32,511 bases of DNA from Thermaceae bacterium (GTDB lineage Bacteria; Deinococcota; Deinococci; Deinococcales; Marinithermaceae): contig JALSIA010000013.1 in NCBI GenBank assembly GCA_026981865.1, positions 1 through 32,511 of the forward strand. Direction: 5' to 3'. How positions within the stretch are numbered: position 1 is the first letter of the stretch; the number at the start of each line of letters is the position of its first letter. The position numbers and the translations under genes are program-made. Below are positions 17,294 to 25,606 of this stretch, one piece after another. The notes beneath the pieces were generated by a model, which worked only from the letters and a program-made list of their open reading frames with translations, was not told the origin of the DNA and did no database searches.

Positions 17294-17307
17294 TGCCATA
17301 TATGGCA
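17294..17307 (-). promoter_or_regulatory. Probable VapB(C) operator palindrome
   Basis: TGCCATATATGGCA is a perfect 14-base palindrome in the 31-base gap between herA and vapB. Its AT-rich core stands out in GC-rich surroundings and could contain or overlap the vapB -10 element. RHH antitoxins usually autorepress from such a site. Confidence 0.6.
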
Positions 17308-17314
17308 CCCTACA

Positions 17315-19045
17315 TTACAGCCCCAGCTCGTCCTTGAGCGCCTCGTCGGAGACGTCTTCGTTCGCCTCGCTGGCCTTGGTCGCCCAGGCGGGGTAGGGGA
17401 ACTGCACCGCGATGGGCACGGGCACCTCGGGCTGGTGCAGGATCATCGTGCCCTGGGGCAGGATCAGCGCCCGGTCGCGGAAGGCTCCGGGCAGGTAGCG
17501 GTACTCGGGGCGTTCGGCCTCGGCGGCGTCGAGCCGACCCACCACCCGGATGGCGGCGTTGCCCACCACCCGCCGCTCCACCTCGCTGGCCGTCTGCTGG
17601 GCGCCGATGAGGATGACCCCCAGCGAGCGGCCGCGCTCGGCGATGTCCAGCAGGATGTCCTTGATGGGGCTCTCCCCTTCGCGCGGCGCGTACTTGTTGA
17701 GTTCGTCGAGCACCACGAAGACCTTGCCCCGGTGACGCTCCGACTCCTTGGCGGCGAAGACGCGGCGCAAAAGCGCCCCCACCACGAACATCTGGGCCTG
17801 AGGGCTGAGGTTGTGGAGGTCCACGACGTTGACTTGTGCTGGACTTCCCAAGGGATCGGGCACGTTGCCTGGCGCATCTCCGCGAACGAGGTGGCCCACG
17901 TTGCGAACGGCGGCGCGCAGGCGGCGCACGAAGGCCTGGAGGGTGCCGGTGTGCTGGCGGGCGGTCCACTGAGGGTTGCCGCTCGCCGCCTCGCCCTCGC
18001 CTTCGGCGCCCAAGAGCTGGAACTCCAGATAGTCCACCAACCGCCCGAAGCTGTCGATCTTGATCCGGCCAAGCGAGTCGAAAGCACCGGCCTCGGCGGT
18101 CGGCCCTTCGGGCCAGTCGTCCACGTAGAGCTCCGGACCTTGCTGCCCGCGGGCCAGCGCCGCCAGGCGTGCCGTCACGTGGTCGATCAAGAAACCCAGG
18201 TTGCTCATCGACCCGCGGTCGGTGAAGAGGAAGGGCAACAGGGCGTCCTGGCAGAAGTCGACGATGGACCAGTGGTACGGCCTGACCCCTTCGGCGCGGC
18301 TGCTCGCGGCCACCAGGTGGCCCTGCCCCTGGGCCAGCCGCGGCGGGGCGAAGAAGGCGACGCTGGAAAAGGGTTCGGGCTCGAGCCCCAGCCGCCGGTA
18401 GCGCGCGCGTTCCTCGGGGGCGAGCTCGCGGTTGGGCTTGTCCAGGTAGAAGAGGTCCTGCCCCTTGACGTTGAAGATCAGCGTCTTGGCGCTGGCGGCG
18501 TCCTCGAGCACGCCCGAGGTGTAGAGGCTGTGGAGCAGGAAGAGGGCGTAGCTGGTCTTGGCGGCCACGCCCGAGATGCCCGAGATGTTGACGTGGCCGC
18601 CCTGGCGACCGTCGAGGAAGGCGAGGTTGACGTAGGCCGGCTCGCCGCTCTTCATGAAGCCGACCGGCAGCTTCTGCTTCATGCGGTCGTAGTAAAGGGC
18701 ATTCTCCAGCGCTTCCTGCCGCGCCAGATAGACGGGGCTGCCCGGGTCCGGGGGCAGGTACTCCTCGGGCTCGAGCCGGGTCACGGTCACGTGGGCGACG
18801 TAGGCGGTGTTGGTGGGGATCAGGTTGCCCGCGGCCAGAAAGGTGTCGGAGTCGAACTGGGTGCCTTCCAGCACCTTGTGCACCCGGTCGACCATGCCGT
18901 AGTAGCGGACCGCGAGGCTTCCGTGGTCGGCCTCCACCCAAACCACGTCGTCGAGGCGCACCAGCCCATCTTGAATGCCGATCCAGAACTCCAGGGGGCT
19001 CGCCTCGCGGCTGCCGAGGACGACGCCGATCGCTTCTTGCTTCAT
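17315..19045 (-). CDS. herA: HerA-type DNA translocase ATPase
   Basis: HerA is a hexameric FtsK/HerA-superfamily ATPase that works with NurA to resect DNA ends. The 576-residue protein has an N-terminal beta-rich HAS-barrel (about residues 1-95). A P-loop reads GISGVAAKTS (156-165), with Ala rather than Gly before Lys163. Walker B is VFVVLDELNKY at about 442-452, followed by the conserved GAQQTASEVERRVVGNAAIRV region with the sensor/arginine-finger residues. The ATG at 19045 has GGGAGG five bases upstream and overlaps the nurA stop by 4 bases (ATGA). The 31 bases after its stop hold the VapB palindrome, so vapBC may be partly read through from herA. Confidence 0.9.
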   Translation of the reverse strand: MKQEAIGVVLGSREASPLEFWIGIQDGLVRLDDVVWVEADHGSLAVRYYGMVDRVHKVLEGTQFDSDTFLAAGNLIPTNTAYVAHVTVTRLEPEEYLPPDPGSPVYLARQEALENALYYDRMKQKLPVGFMKSGEPAYVNLAFLDGRQGGHVNISGISGVAAKTSYALFLLHSLYTSGVLEDAASAKTLIFNVKGQDLFYLDKPNRELAPEERARYRRLGLEPEPFSSVAFFAPPRLAQGQGHLVAASSRAEGVRPYHWSIVDFCQDALLPFLFTDRGSMSNLGFLIDHVTARLAALARGQQGPELYVDDWPEGPTAEAGAFDSLGRIKIDSFGRLVDYLEFQLLGAEGEGEAASGNPQWTARQHTGTLQAFVRRLRAAVRNVGHLVRGDAPGNVPDPLGSPAQVNVVDLHNLSPQAQMFVVGALLRRVFAAKESERHRGKVFVVLDELNKYAPREGESPIKDILLDIAERGRSLGVILIGAQQTASEVERRVVGNAAIRVVGRLDAAEAERPEYRYLPGAFRDRALILPQGTMILHQPEVPVPIAVQFPYPAWATKASEANEDVSDEALKDELGL

Positions 19046-19986
19046 ACCGCCTCCCGTTGGATGTATTCGAGCAAACGCCGACGGACGAGCGCCGCGCTCC
19101 CCAGCCTGCGCCCCAGCTCGCGCTCGAGCGCCCCCACCGGCACCAGGTTCTGCGGGGCGCGCGGATCGCGGAAGGGCCGCGAGGCCAGGCGCGGAAAAAC
19201 GCCGAGCGCGACCCGGGCAAGCTCCAGGGCTTCGGCCTCGGGCGCGGCGGTCTCGACCCGCAAGAGCGTCGCCGCGGCCGCGTAGGGCCGGTCGGGCTCG
19301 AGCGGCAGGCGCAGGTACCACGAATAGAAACGGTGCTCGCCGCGGGTAAAGGTGAAGACCGGCGTCCGCTCCCCCGCCGCCAGCCGACCCAGCAACGCCG
19401 CACGCTCGGCGTTCAGGTAGCCGCGGTGGTGGGTCTTGGCGAAGCCGAGCCGGCCCGCGGTCTGAGCCGCCGGCAGCCGGTGCAGCGGGCCGTCGTGGAG
19501 GATCAGCGCCCCGGGATGGCGCTCCAGGAGGCCCTCGCCCAGGGCCATCTCCAGCGAGGCCCGGCGCTCCATCGCCGCGGTGCGCAACGACTCGGGCTCG
19601 CCGTCGGCTTCGACGAGTTGATAGTCGAGCCCCGAAGCCGGAGAGAACCGTGGCTCCGGCCAGGCGCCGGGCGGCGCGACCAGGTAGCGGCGCACCGCGA
19701 AGGCCGCCTCGTCGTAGAAGGCGCGCTCGGACTCGAGCCCCACGGCCCCAACGGCTACGCTGACGAGCAGGGCGGGCGCGTCGTCGAGGTAGATCAGAGC
19801 GTCGGTGCGGAACCGGCCGTCCACGAAGAAGAGCGGGCCCGCCCAGTCCGAAACCTCGCGCTTTGGCGCCCAGGGGCCGTCCGCGGCGACGGGCTCGGCC
19901 TGCAGCTCCGGAAGGGGCTGGGCGAGGGACGCCTCCGGCGCGGCGTGCTCCGGGCTCCAGACGTCGAGGCGCAGGCGCGGTTTCAT
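19042..19986 (-). CDS. nurA: NurA-domain 5'-3' nuclease
   Basis: NurA is a metal-dependent nuclease that docks on the HerA hexamer and degrades DNA ends. In this 314-residue protein the first metal-binding aspartate is D56 in LFFVDGRFRTDALI, and a second acidic motif is D165 in LILHDGPLH. Conserved FTRGEHRFYSWYLRLP follows towards the C-terminus. The order matches the PIWI/RNase-H-like NurA fold. The start is uncertain among ATGs at 19986, 19995 and 19998. I give the one opening MKPRLRLDVW; the others add only MMDS or MDS. It is first in the nurA-herA unit, and a palindrome overlaps its promoter. Confidence 0.87.
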   Translation of the reverse strand: MKPRLRLDVWSPEHAAPEASLAQPLPELQAEPVAADGPWAPKREVSDWAGPLFFVDGRFRTDALIYLDDAPALLVSVAVGAVGLESERAFYDEAAFAVRRYLVAPPGAWPEPRFSPASGLDYQLVEADGEPESLRTAAMERRASLEMALGEGLLERHPGALILHDGPLHRLPAAQTAGRLGFAKTHHRGYLNAERAALLGRLAAGERTPVFTFTRGEHRFYSWYLRLPLEPDRPYAAAATLLRVETAAPEAEALELARVALGVFPRLASRPFRDPRAPQNLVPVGALERELGRRLGSAALVRRRLLEYIQREAV

Positions 19987-20010
19987 GGAATCCATCATAC
20001 GTGGCGCGGC

Positions 20011-20040
20011 GTTATGTTTCAAACATAATCGCACCGGCAA
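20011..20040 (-). promoter_or_regulatory. nurA promoter overlapped by a 17-base perfect palindrome
   Basis: On the minus strand TTGCCG (20040-20035) and CATAAC (20016-20011) form a -35/-10 pair with an 18-base spacer. The palindrome TTATGTTTCAAACATAA (20012-20028, 8-base arms around one base) covers the spacer and most of the -10. A repressor bound there would block RNA polymerase. The regulator is unknown. Confidence 0.65.
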
Positions 20041-20045
20041 GAACG

Positions 20046-20066
20046 GGCCCGGGCTTGCCCCGGGCC
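20046..20066 (-). terminator. Hairpin downstream of the TPR gene (CTTGN family)
   Basis: GGCCCGGG (20046-20053) pairs with CCCGGGCC (20059-20066) around CTTGC. On the minus strand it lies 16 bases after the TPR stop and is followed by CGTTCTT, a poor T-tract. It may end the hslVU-TPR transcript. The core matches the hairpin at 32085-32101. Confidence 0.55.
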
Positions 20067-20082
20067 GCGGTCCTGGATGGGC

Positions 20083-21177
20083 CTACTTGAGCGCGGAAAG
20101 GGCCTTCTTGGCTTCCTGGTGGTTGGGGGCGAGCTCGAGGGCGCGTTCCAGCTCGGTCCGGGCCGCGTCGTTCTCCCCCGCGGCCATCAGCGCCCGCGCC
20201 AGCCAGTAGTGGTAGTCGGCGTTGTCGGGAGCGAGCTTGATCGCCTTCGTGAGGTTGAGGCGCGCGTCGTCGACGTGGCCGGCCTCCAGGTGGGAGCGCC
20301 CCAGGTAGAAGTAGGCTTCGGGGAAGCCGAGGGGGTCGAGCTCGATCGCCTTGTCCAGGGTGTCGATGGCCTCGGCGAACTTCTTTTCGAGGTAGTAAAC
20401 CTGCCCCAGGTTGAGCCAGGTGCTCGCGTTCAGCGGCGCCAGCTCGGTGGCCTTGGCCAGCGCCTGCTCCGCCTCGACCAGGCGGCCCTTGACGGCCAGC
20501 ACCTTGCCGTAAAGCAGCTGCAGCTGCGCCGAGGTCGGATCGAGGGCCACGCCTTGCGCCAGCATATCGAGCGCCTCGTCGAGCTTGCCCTGGGACAGGT
20601 AGACCTGGGCGAGGTTGTAGCGCACCACGGCGTCGTCGGGCGCGATCGTCAGGGCCTGCTCGAAGGCGGTCTCGGCCTTGTCGAGCTCACCCTTGTACTG
20701 GTAGACGAGTCCGCGCTGGTTGTAGATGGCGTGGTAGTTCGGGTCGATCGTGCGTGCGTCGTCGAGGATCAGCAGCGCCTGGTCCAGGAACTTCTCGGCG
20801 GCCGTCTTGTCCTCGGCGTACAGGTAACGGTCGGTGTAGGCCTGCGCCAGCGCCACGTAGAGCGGCGCGTAGCTGCCGTCAATGGCGATCGCGCGTTTCA
20901 GGTTCTCGATCGCCGCCGTGAACTGGTGCATCTTGAGCTGGGTGCGGCCCAGCCCGTAGAGCGCGTAGACGTTGTTGGGCTCCTTTTCCAGCGCCCTGCG
21001 AAAGGCGATCATCGCCGCATCGTATTCCCCGGAGGAATAGTAGACGTCGCCCACCAGCAGGTAAGCCTTGACGCTCGGCTCCTTCTGCTCGGGCTGGGCC
21101 TGCTCCGACTGAGCCCAGGACGAGCCGATCATCGCCATCGTCAGGGTAAGTAACCAAATCCAGGACCGTTTTCGCAT
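20083..21177 (-). CDS. Exported tetratricopeptide-repeat protein
   Basis: The 364-residue protein has a cleavable signal peptide (MRKRSWIWLLTLTMAMIGSSWAQ, cleavage after about residue 22). A continuous array of about nine TPR units follows from residue 36 to 355, with typical signatures such as ALYGLGRTQLKMHQFTAAIENLKRAI and AYFYLGRSHLEAG. TPR arrays bind proteins or peptides, so this is probably a periplasmic scaffold or assembly factor; no partner can be named. The ATG has AGGAGG upstream, overlapping the hslU stop, and lies 10 bases after hslU. That places an envelope protein at the end of the hslVU message. Confidence 0.88.
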   Translation of the reverse strand: MRKRSWIWLLTLTMAMIGSSWAQSEQAQPEQKEPSVKAYLLVGDVYYSSGEYDAAMIAFRRALEKEPNNVYALYGLGRTQLKMHQFTAAIENLKRAIAIDGSYAPLYVALAQAYTDRYLYAEDKTAAEKFLDQALLILDDARTIDPNYHAIYNQRGLVYQYKGELDKAETAFEQALTIAPDDAVVRYNLAQVYLSQGKLDEALDMLAQGVALDPTSAQLQLLYGKVLAVKGRLVEAEQALAKATELAPLNASTWLNLGQVYYLEKKFAEAIDTLDKAIELDPLGFPEAYFYLGRSHLEAGHVDDARLNLTKAIKLAPDNADYHYWLARALMAAGENDAARTELERALELAPNHQEAKKALSALK

Positions 21178-21187
21178 GATCTGCCTC

Positions 21188-22447
21188 CTAGAGGATGTAG
21201 CGCGACAAATCTTCCGACTCCAGAACCGAAGCCAGGCGCTCTTCGACGTATTCCTTGGTGATCTCGACGCGGCCGAGCTCGACCTGGAAGCTCACCTCTT
21301 CGAGCAGGTATTCGAGCACGGTCGCGAGCCGGCGCGCGCCGATGTCCTCGAGCTCGCGGTTGGCGCGGTAGGCGAAGTCGGCCACGGCCCGGATGGCCTC
21401 GTCGGCGAAGACCAGCTCGGTGCCGTCGGTGGCCAGCAGCTCGGTGTACTGCTTTATGAGCGAGTTTTCGGTGTGGCGCAGAATGCGCTCGAAGTCCTCG
21501 GCCGTGAGCTCGGCGAGTTCGACGCGGATCGGAAAGCGCCCCTGCAATTCGGGGATCAGGTCGCTGGGCTTGGCGACGTTGAACGCCCCGGCGCCGATGA
21601 AGAGGACGTGCTCGGTGGAGATGGGGCCGAGGCGGGTGTTGACCACCGTGCCCTCGACGATGGGCAGCAGATCGCGCTGCACCCCCTCCCCGGAGACGTC
21701 GGGACCCTGGACGGCCGACGAACCGGCGATCTTGTCGATCTCATCGAGGAAGACGATGCCGTCCTCCTGGGCGCGACGCACCGCCTCCTGGCTGACCTCC
21801 TCCTTGTCCACCAGGCGTTCGGCCTCCTGGTTCTTGAGCACCTCGCGGGCCTCCACCACGCGCATGCGCTTGCGCACCGGGCGCTTGGGCAGCAGGCCCG
21901 AAAGCATGTCCTGGAGGCCCTGCATCTGCCCCTCCATGCCGCCGAGCATCCCCATGAAGGGGAGCTTCGGCTCCTCGGGCACCTCGACCTCGACGTACTC
22001 GTGGTCGTAGAGGCCGGCGCTGACGTCCTCGTGGGGAACGTTCAGCATCTGCGCAATCTGGCTGCTTGCGAGGCGCGCCGCCACCTCGGCCACCTTCTCG
22101 GTCTTCTCCCGCATGACGAGCTGGTAGGCCACCTCCGCAAGGTCCCGGACGATCGAGTCCACGTCGCGGCCCACGTAGCCCACCTCGGTGAACTTGGTGG
22201 CCTCGATCTTGAGGAAGGGCGCGCCCGAGAGCCGGGCCAACCGGCGGGCGATCTCGGTCTTGCCCACGCCCGTGGGGCCGATCATCAGGATGTTCTTGGG
22301 GCTCACCTCGCGGCGCAGCTCGGGGGGGAGCTTCTGGCGCCGGTAACGGTTGCGCAGGGCGACGGCCACGGCCTTCTTGGCTTCCTGCTGGCCGATCACG
22401 TACTTGTCGAGCTCGGCGACGATCTCGCGGGGCGTCAGCTCGGTCAC
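21188..22447 (-). CDS. hslU: HslU (ClpY) ATPase of the HslUV protease
   Basis: HslU is the AAA+ unfoldase that feeds proteins to HslV. The 419-residue protein opens TPREIVAELDKYVIGQQEAKKAVAVAL, with Walker A GPTGVGKT at 57-64. The I-domain insertion is about residues 110-200, followed by Walker B GIVFLDEIDKI, the GAFNVAKPSDLIPELQGRFPIRV sensor region and the typical C-terminal tail LSRYIL that activates HslV. It starts with GTG and overlaps the hslV stop by 4 bases (GTGA). Cytoplasmic protein quality control is the expected role. Confidence 0.96.
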   Translation of the reverse strand: MTELTPREIVAELDKYVIGQQEAKKAVAVALRNRYRRQKLPPELRREVSPKNILMIGPTGVGKTEIARRLARLSGAPFLKIEATKFTEVGYVGRDVDSIVRDLAEVAYQLVMREKTEKVAEVAARLASSQIAQMLNVPHEDVSAGLYDHEYVEVEVPEEPKLPFMGMLGGMEGQMQGLQDMLSGLLPKRPVRKRMRVVEAREVLKNQEAERLVDKEEVSQEAVRRAQEDGIVFLDEIDKIAGSSAVQGPDVSGEGVQRDLLPIVEGTVVNTRLGPISTEHVLFIGAGAFNVAKPSDLIPELQGRFPIRVELAELTAEDFERILRHTENSLIKQYTELLATDGTELVFADEAIRAVADFAYRANRELEDIGARRLATVLEYLLEEVSFQVELGRVEITKEYVEERLASVLESEDLSRYIL

Positions 22448-22989
22448 GCGCCACCCCCTACCCGCAACACCGTGGCGTTGCCGTTGGTGTAGAGGTCGAT
22501 CTCCGCGGCGATGCCCAGCGCCTTTTCGGCAATCTCGGCCGCGCCCAGCCGCGTTTCTCGGTAGAGCGCCTTGGCCGCCGAGAGCGCGTAGGGCGCGCCG
22601 GAACCGACGGCGACGAGGGGCTCGTCGGGGGCGATCACCTCGCCCGTCCCCGAAAGCAACAGGATCTCGCGGGCGTCGGCAACGATCAGCATGGCTTCGA
22701 GCTGCCTGAGGATGCGGTCGGTACGCCAGAGCTTGACGGTCTCGACCGCGGCGCGCTTGAGCGAGCCCTTGGCGATCTCGAGCTGCTCCTCGAACTTCTC
22801 GAGCAGCGTCAGCGCGTCGGCCACCGCTCCGGCGAATCCGACCAGTACGTCGTCCTCGAGCTTACGCACCTTCACGGCCCCCTGCTTCATGACGGTGTCG
22901 CCGAAGGTGACCTGTCCGTCCCCGGCGATGGCGGTTTCGCCGTCCTTGTGAACGGCCAGGATGGTGGTGCCGTGCATGGGTTCCATCAT
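22444..22989 (-). CDS. hslV: HslV (ClpQ) peptidase of the HslUV protease
   Basis: HslV is the proteasome-beta-like threonine peptidase. The family signature HGTTILAVHKDGETAIAGDGQVTFG starts near residue 6. The first Thr of TTIL is the expected N-terminal nucleophile after processing. The 181-residue length is typical. Candidate ATGs are at 22989, 22986 and 22977; the last gives MHGTTILAV, closest to other family members, and the true start may be there. The gene lies 58 bases after trmFO, and a hairpin just upstream of its ATG includes the only G-rich stretch that could serve as a ribosome binding site. Confidence 0.95.
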   Translation of the reverse strand: MMEPMHGTTILAVHKDGETAIAGDGQVTFGDTVMKQGAVKVRKLEDDVLVGFAGAVADALTLLEKFEEQLEIAKGSLKRAAVETVKLWRTDRILRQLEAMLIVADAREILLLSGTGEVIAPDEPLVAVGSGAPYALSAAKALYRETRLGAAEIAEKALGIAAEIDLYTNGNATVLRVGGGA

Positions 22990-22998
22990 GCAAACCGT

Positions 22999-23022
22999 AC
23001 CCCCGCTTACTTAGGCGGGGGT
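22999..23022 (-). promoter_or_regulatory. 8-bp hairpin in the hslV leader
   Basis: ACCCCCGC (22999-23006) pairs with GCGGGGGT (23015-23022) around an 8-base loop, ending 9 bases before the ATG at 22989. No T-tract follows on the minus strand, so termination is doubtful. The stem hides the GGGGGT that could bind the ribosome. Confidence 0.5.
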
Positions 23023-23047
23023 GAGAGATGCGCGCCTGGGCGGGGGC

Positions 23048-24367
23048 TCACCGCCCCCTCACGTCGACGCGGGCGAGCCAGTCCATGAACGCCTGCAGCC
23101 CCCGCTCGTACATGCGCGCACGCTTTTCCCGTTTGGGCATCCGCCCGGATAGGCCGGGCACCAGCCCCCAGTTGGCGTTCATCGGTTGGAAGTCGTTCGG
23201 GTTGGCGCCCGCCAGGAAGCGCACCAGCCCGCCGAGCATGCTCTCGGGCGGCGGCGGACCGGGCGCGGCTCTGCCGCGCGCCAGCGCGCCCGCCTGCAAC
23301 GCCGCCAGCCAGCCGGTGGCCGCCGACTCCAGGTACCCTTCCACACCCGCGAGGACGCCCGCGACGAAGACGCCCGGCAGCCGCTCCAGCTCCAACCGTT
23401 CGTTGAGCAACCGCGGGGCGTTCAGGTAGGTGTTGCGGTGCATGACGCCATAGCGCACGATCTCGGCCCGCTCCAGTCCCGGGATCAGGCGCACGACCTG
23501 CTTCTGGTCCCCCCACTTGAGGCCGGTCTGGAACCCCACGAGGCTCCACATCCGCCCCTCGCGGTCCTCCTGGCGCAGCTGCACCACCGCGAACGGTCGC
23601 TCGCCGGTGCGCGGGTCGAGCAGACCCACCGGCTTCAGCGGCCCGAAGAGCGGGGTCTGGTAGCCACGGCGCGCCAGCTCCTCGATCGGCATGCAGCCTT
23701 CGAAGAAATCGAGTTGCTCCCAGTCGTGGGGCGTGTGCCGCCGCGCCTCGGCAATGGCCCGGTGAAAGCGGCGGTACTCTTCCTCGGTCATCGGGCAGTT
23801 GAGGTAGTCGGCGTCCTGGCCGTAACGACCCGCGCGGTAGCAGACCCCCATGTCGATGCTCTCGCCCAGCACCACCGGCGCCGCGGCGTCGTAGAAGCTG
23901 AGGAAGGGTTCGCCCAACCGCGTCCGCAGGACCTCGGCCAGGGCGTCGGAGGTGAGCGGTCCGGTGGCCAGGATCAGCGGGCGTTCGCTGGGGAGCTCGG
24001 TTACCTCGGCGCGCACCGCCTCGATGCGCGGGTGCGCCTCGATGCGCTCGGTGATGAAGTCGCTGAAAACCTCGCGGTCCACGGCCAGCGCACCCCCCGC
24101 GGGCAGCCGCGCCGCCTCGGCCGCCGCCATGACCAGCGAGCCCGCCGCGCGCAGCTCGGCCTGCAACAGCCCCTTGGCGTTCGTGCGCGCCTCGCCCCCG
24201 AGGGAGTTGGAGCAAACCAGCTCGGCGAACCGGTCGGTCGAATGCGCCGGGGTCGTCTTGCGGGGGCGCATTTCGTACAACCGCACCGGCACCCCGCGAT
24301 CGGCCAGGGCCATGGCCGCTTCGGAGCCCGCGAGGCCGGCACCGATGATGTGAACGCGCTCCGCCAC
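23048..24367 (-). CDS. trmFO: TrmFO, folate/FAD-dependent tRNA (m5U54) methyltransferase
   Basis: TrmFO makes 5-methyluridine at position 54 of tRNA using methylenetetrahydrofolate and FADH2. The 439-residue protein opens with the FAD-binding motif IIGAGLAGSEAA (7-18). The catalytic cysteine region ELVCSNSLGG follows with Cys52. Conserved NCPMTEEEY, DFFEGCMPIEELA and the C-terminal NPNDFQPMNANWG come next. I start at the GTG at 24367, which gives MAERVHIIGAG. A TATGAT box ends 6 bases upstream, fitting a leaderless transcript. The open frame continues far upstream only because it runs antisense to the ABC ATPase gene. Confidence 0.94.
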   Translation of the reverse strand: MAERVHIIGAGLAGSEAAMALADRGVPVRLYEMRPRKTTPAHSTDRFAELVCSNSLGGEARTNAKGLLQAELRAAGSLVMAAAEAARLPAGGALAVDREVFSDFITERIEAHPRIEAVRAEVTELPSERPLILATGPLTSDALAEVLRTRLGEPFLSFYDAAAPVVLGESIDMGVCYRAGRYGQDADYLNCPMTEEEYRRFHRAIAEARRHTPHDWEQLDFFEGCMPIEELARRGYQTPLFGPLKPVGLLDPRTGERPFAVVQLRQEDREGRMWSLVGFQTGLKWGDQKQVVRLIPGLERAEIVRYGVMHRNTYLNAPRLLNERLELERLPGVFVAGVLAGVEGYLESAATGWLAALQAGALARGRAAPGPPPPESMLGGLVRFLAGANPNDFQPMNANWGLVPGLSGRMPKREKRARMYERGLQAFMDWLARVDVRGR

Positions 24368-24373
24368 GTCGGC

Positions 24374-24379
24374 ATCATA
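24374..24379 (-). promoter_or_regulatory. -10 box for trmFO, leaderless arrangement
   Basis: TATGAT on the minus strand ends 6 bases before the GTG start at 24367, with no Shine-Dalgarno. It lies back to back with the ABC ATPase promoter. Confidence 0.5.
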
Positions 24380-24412
24380 GCCCCCGCCCCGACCCCTTCC
24401 GTGAGAGGCGCG

Positions 24413-24421
24413 TGCTAAACT
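24413..24421 (+). promoter_or_regulatory. Promoter for the ABC ATPase gene, extended -10
   Basis: TGC-TAAACT (24413-24421) is an extended -10 box about 60 bases before the ATG at 24482. The leader includes a good ribosome binding site, GGAGGT at 24472-24477. Confidence 0.5.
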
Positions 24422-24481
24422 TAGTTCGATCAACAACTCCCCGATGCGCCCCGAGCGCACAGCGCGGGAGCGGAGGTGACG

Positions 24482-25600
<1,119 letters not shown>

Positions 25601-25606
25601 CCCGGC

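Noticed and set aside
17270-19285. A 671-residue plus-strand open frame opposite herA.
   Set aside because: Antisense shadow of herA with His/Val/Gly-rich composition and no recognisable domain.
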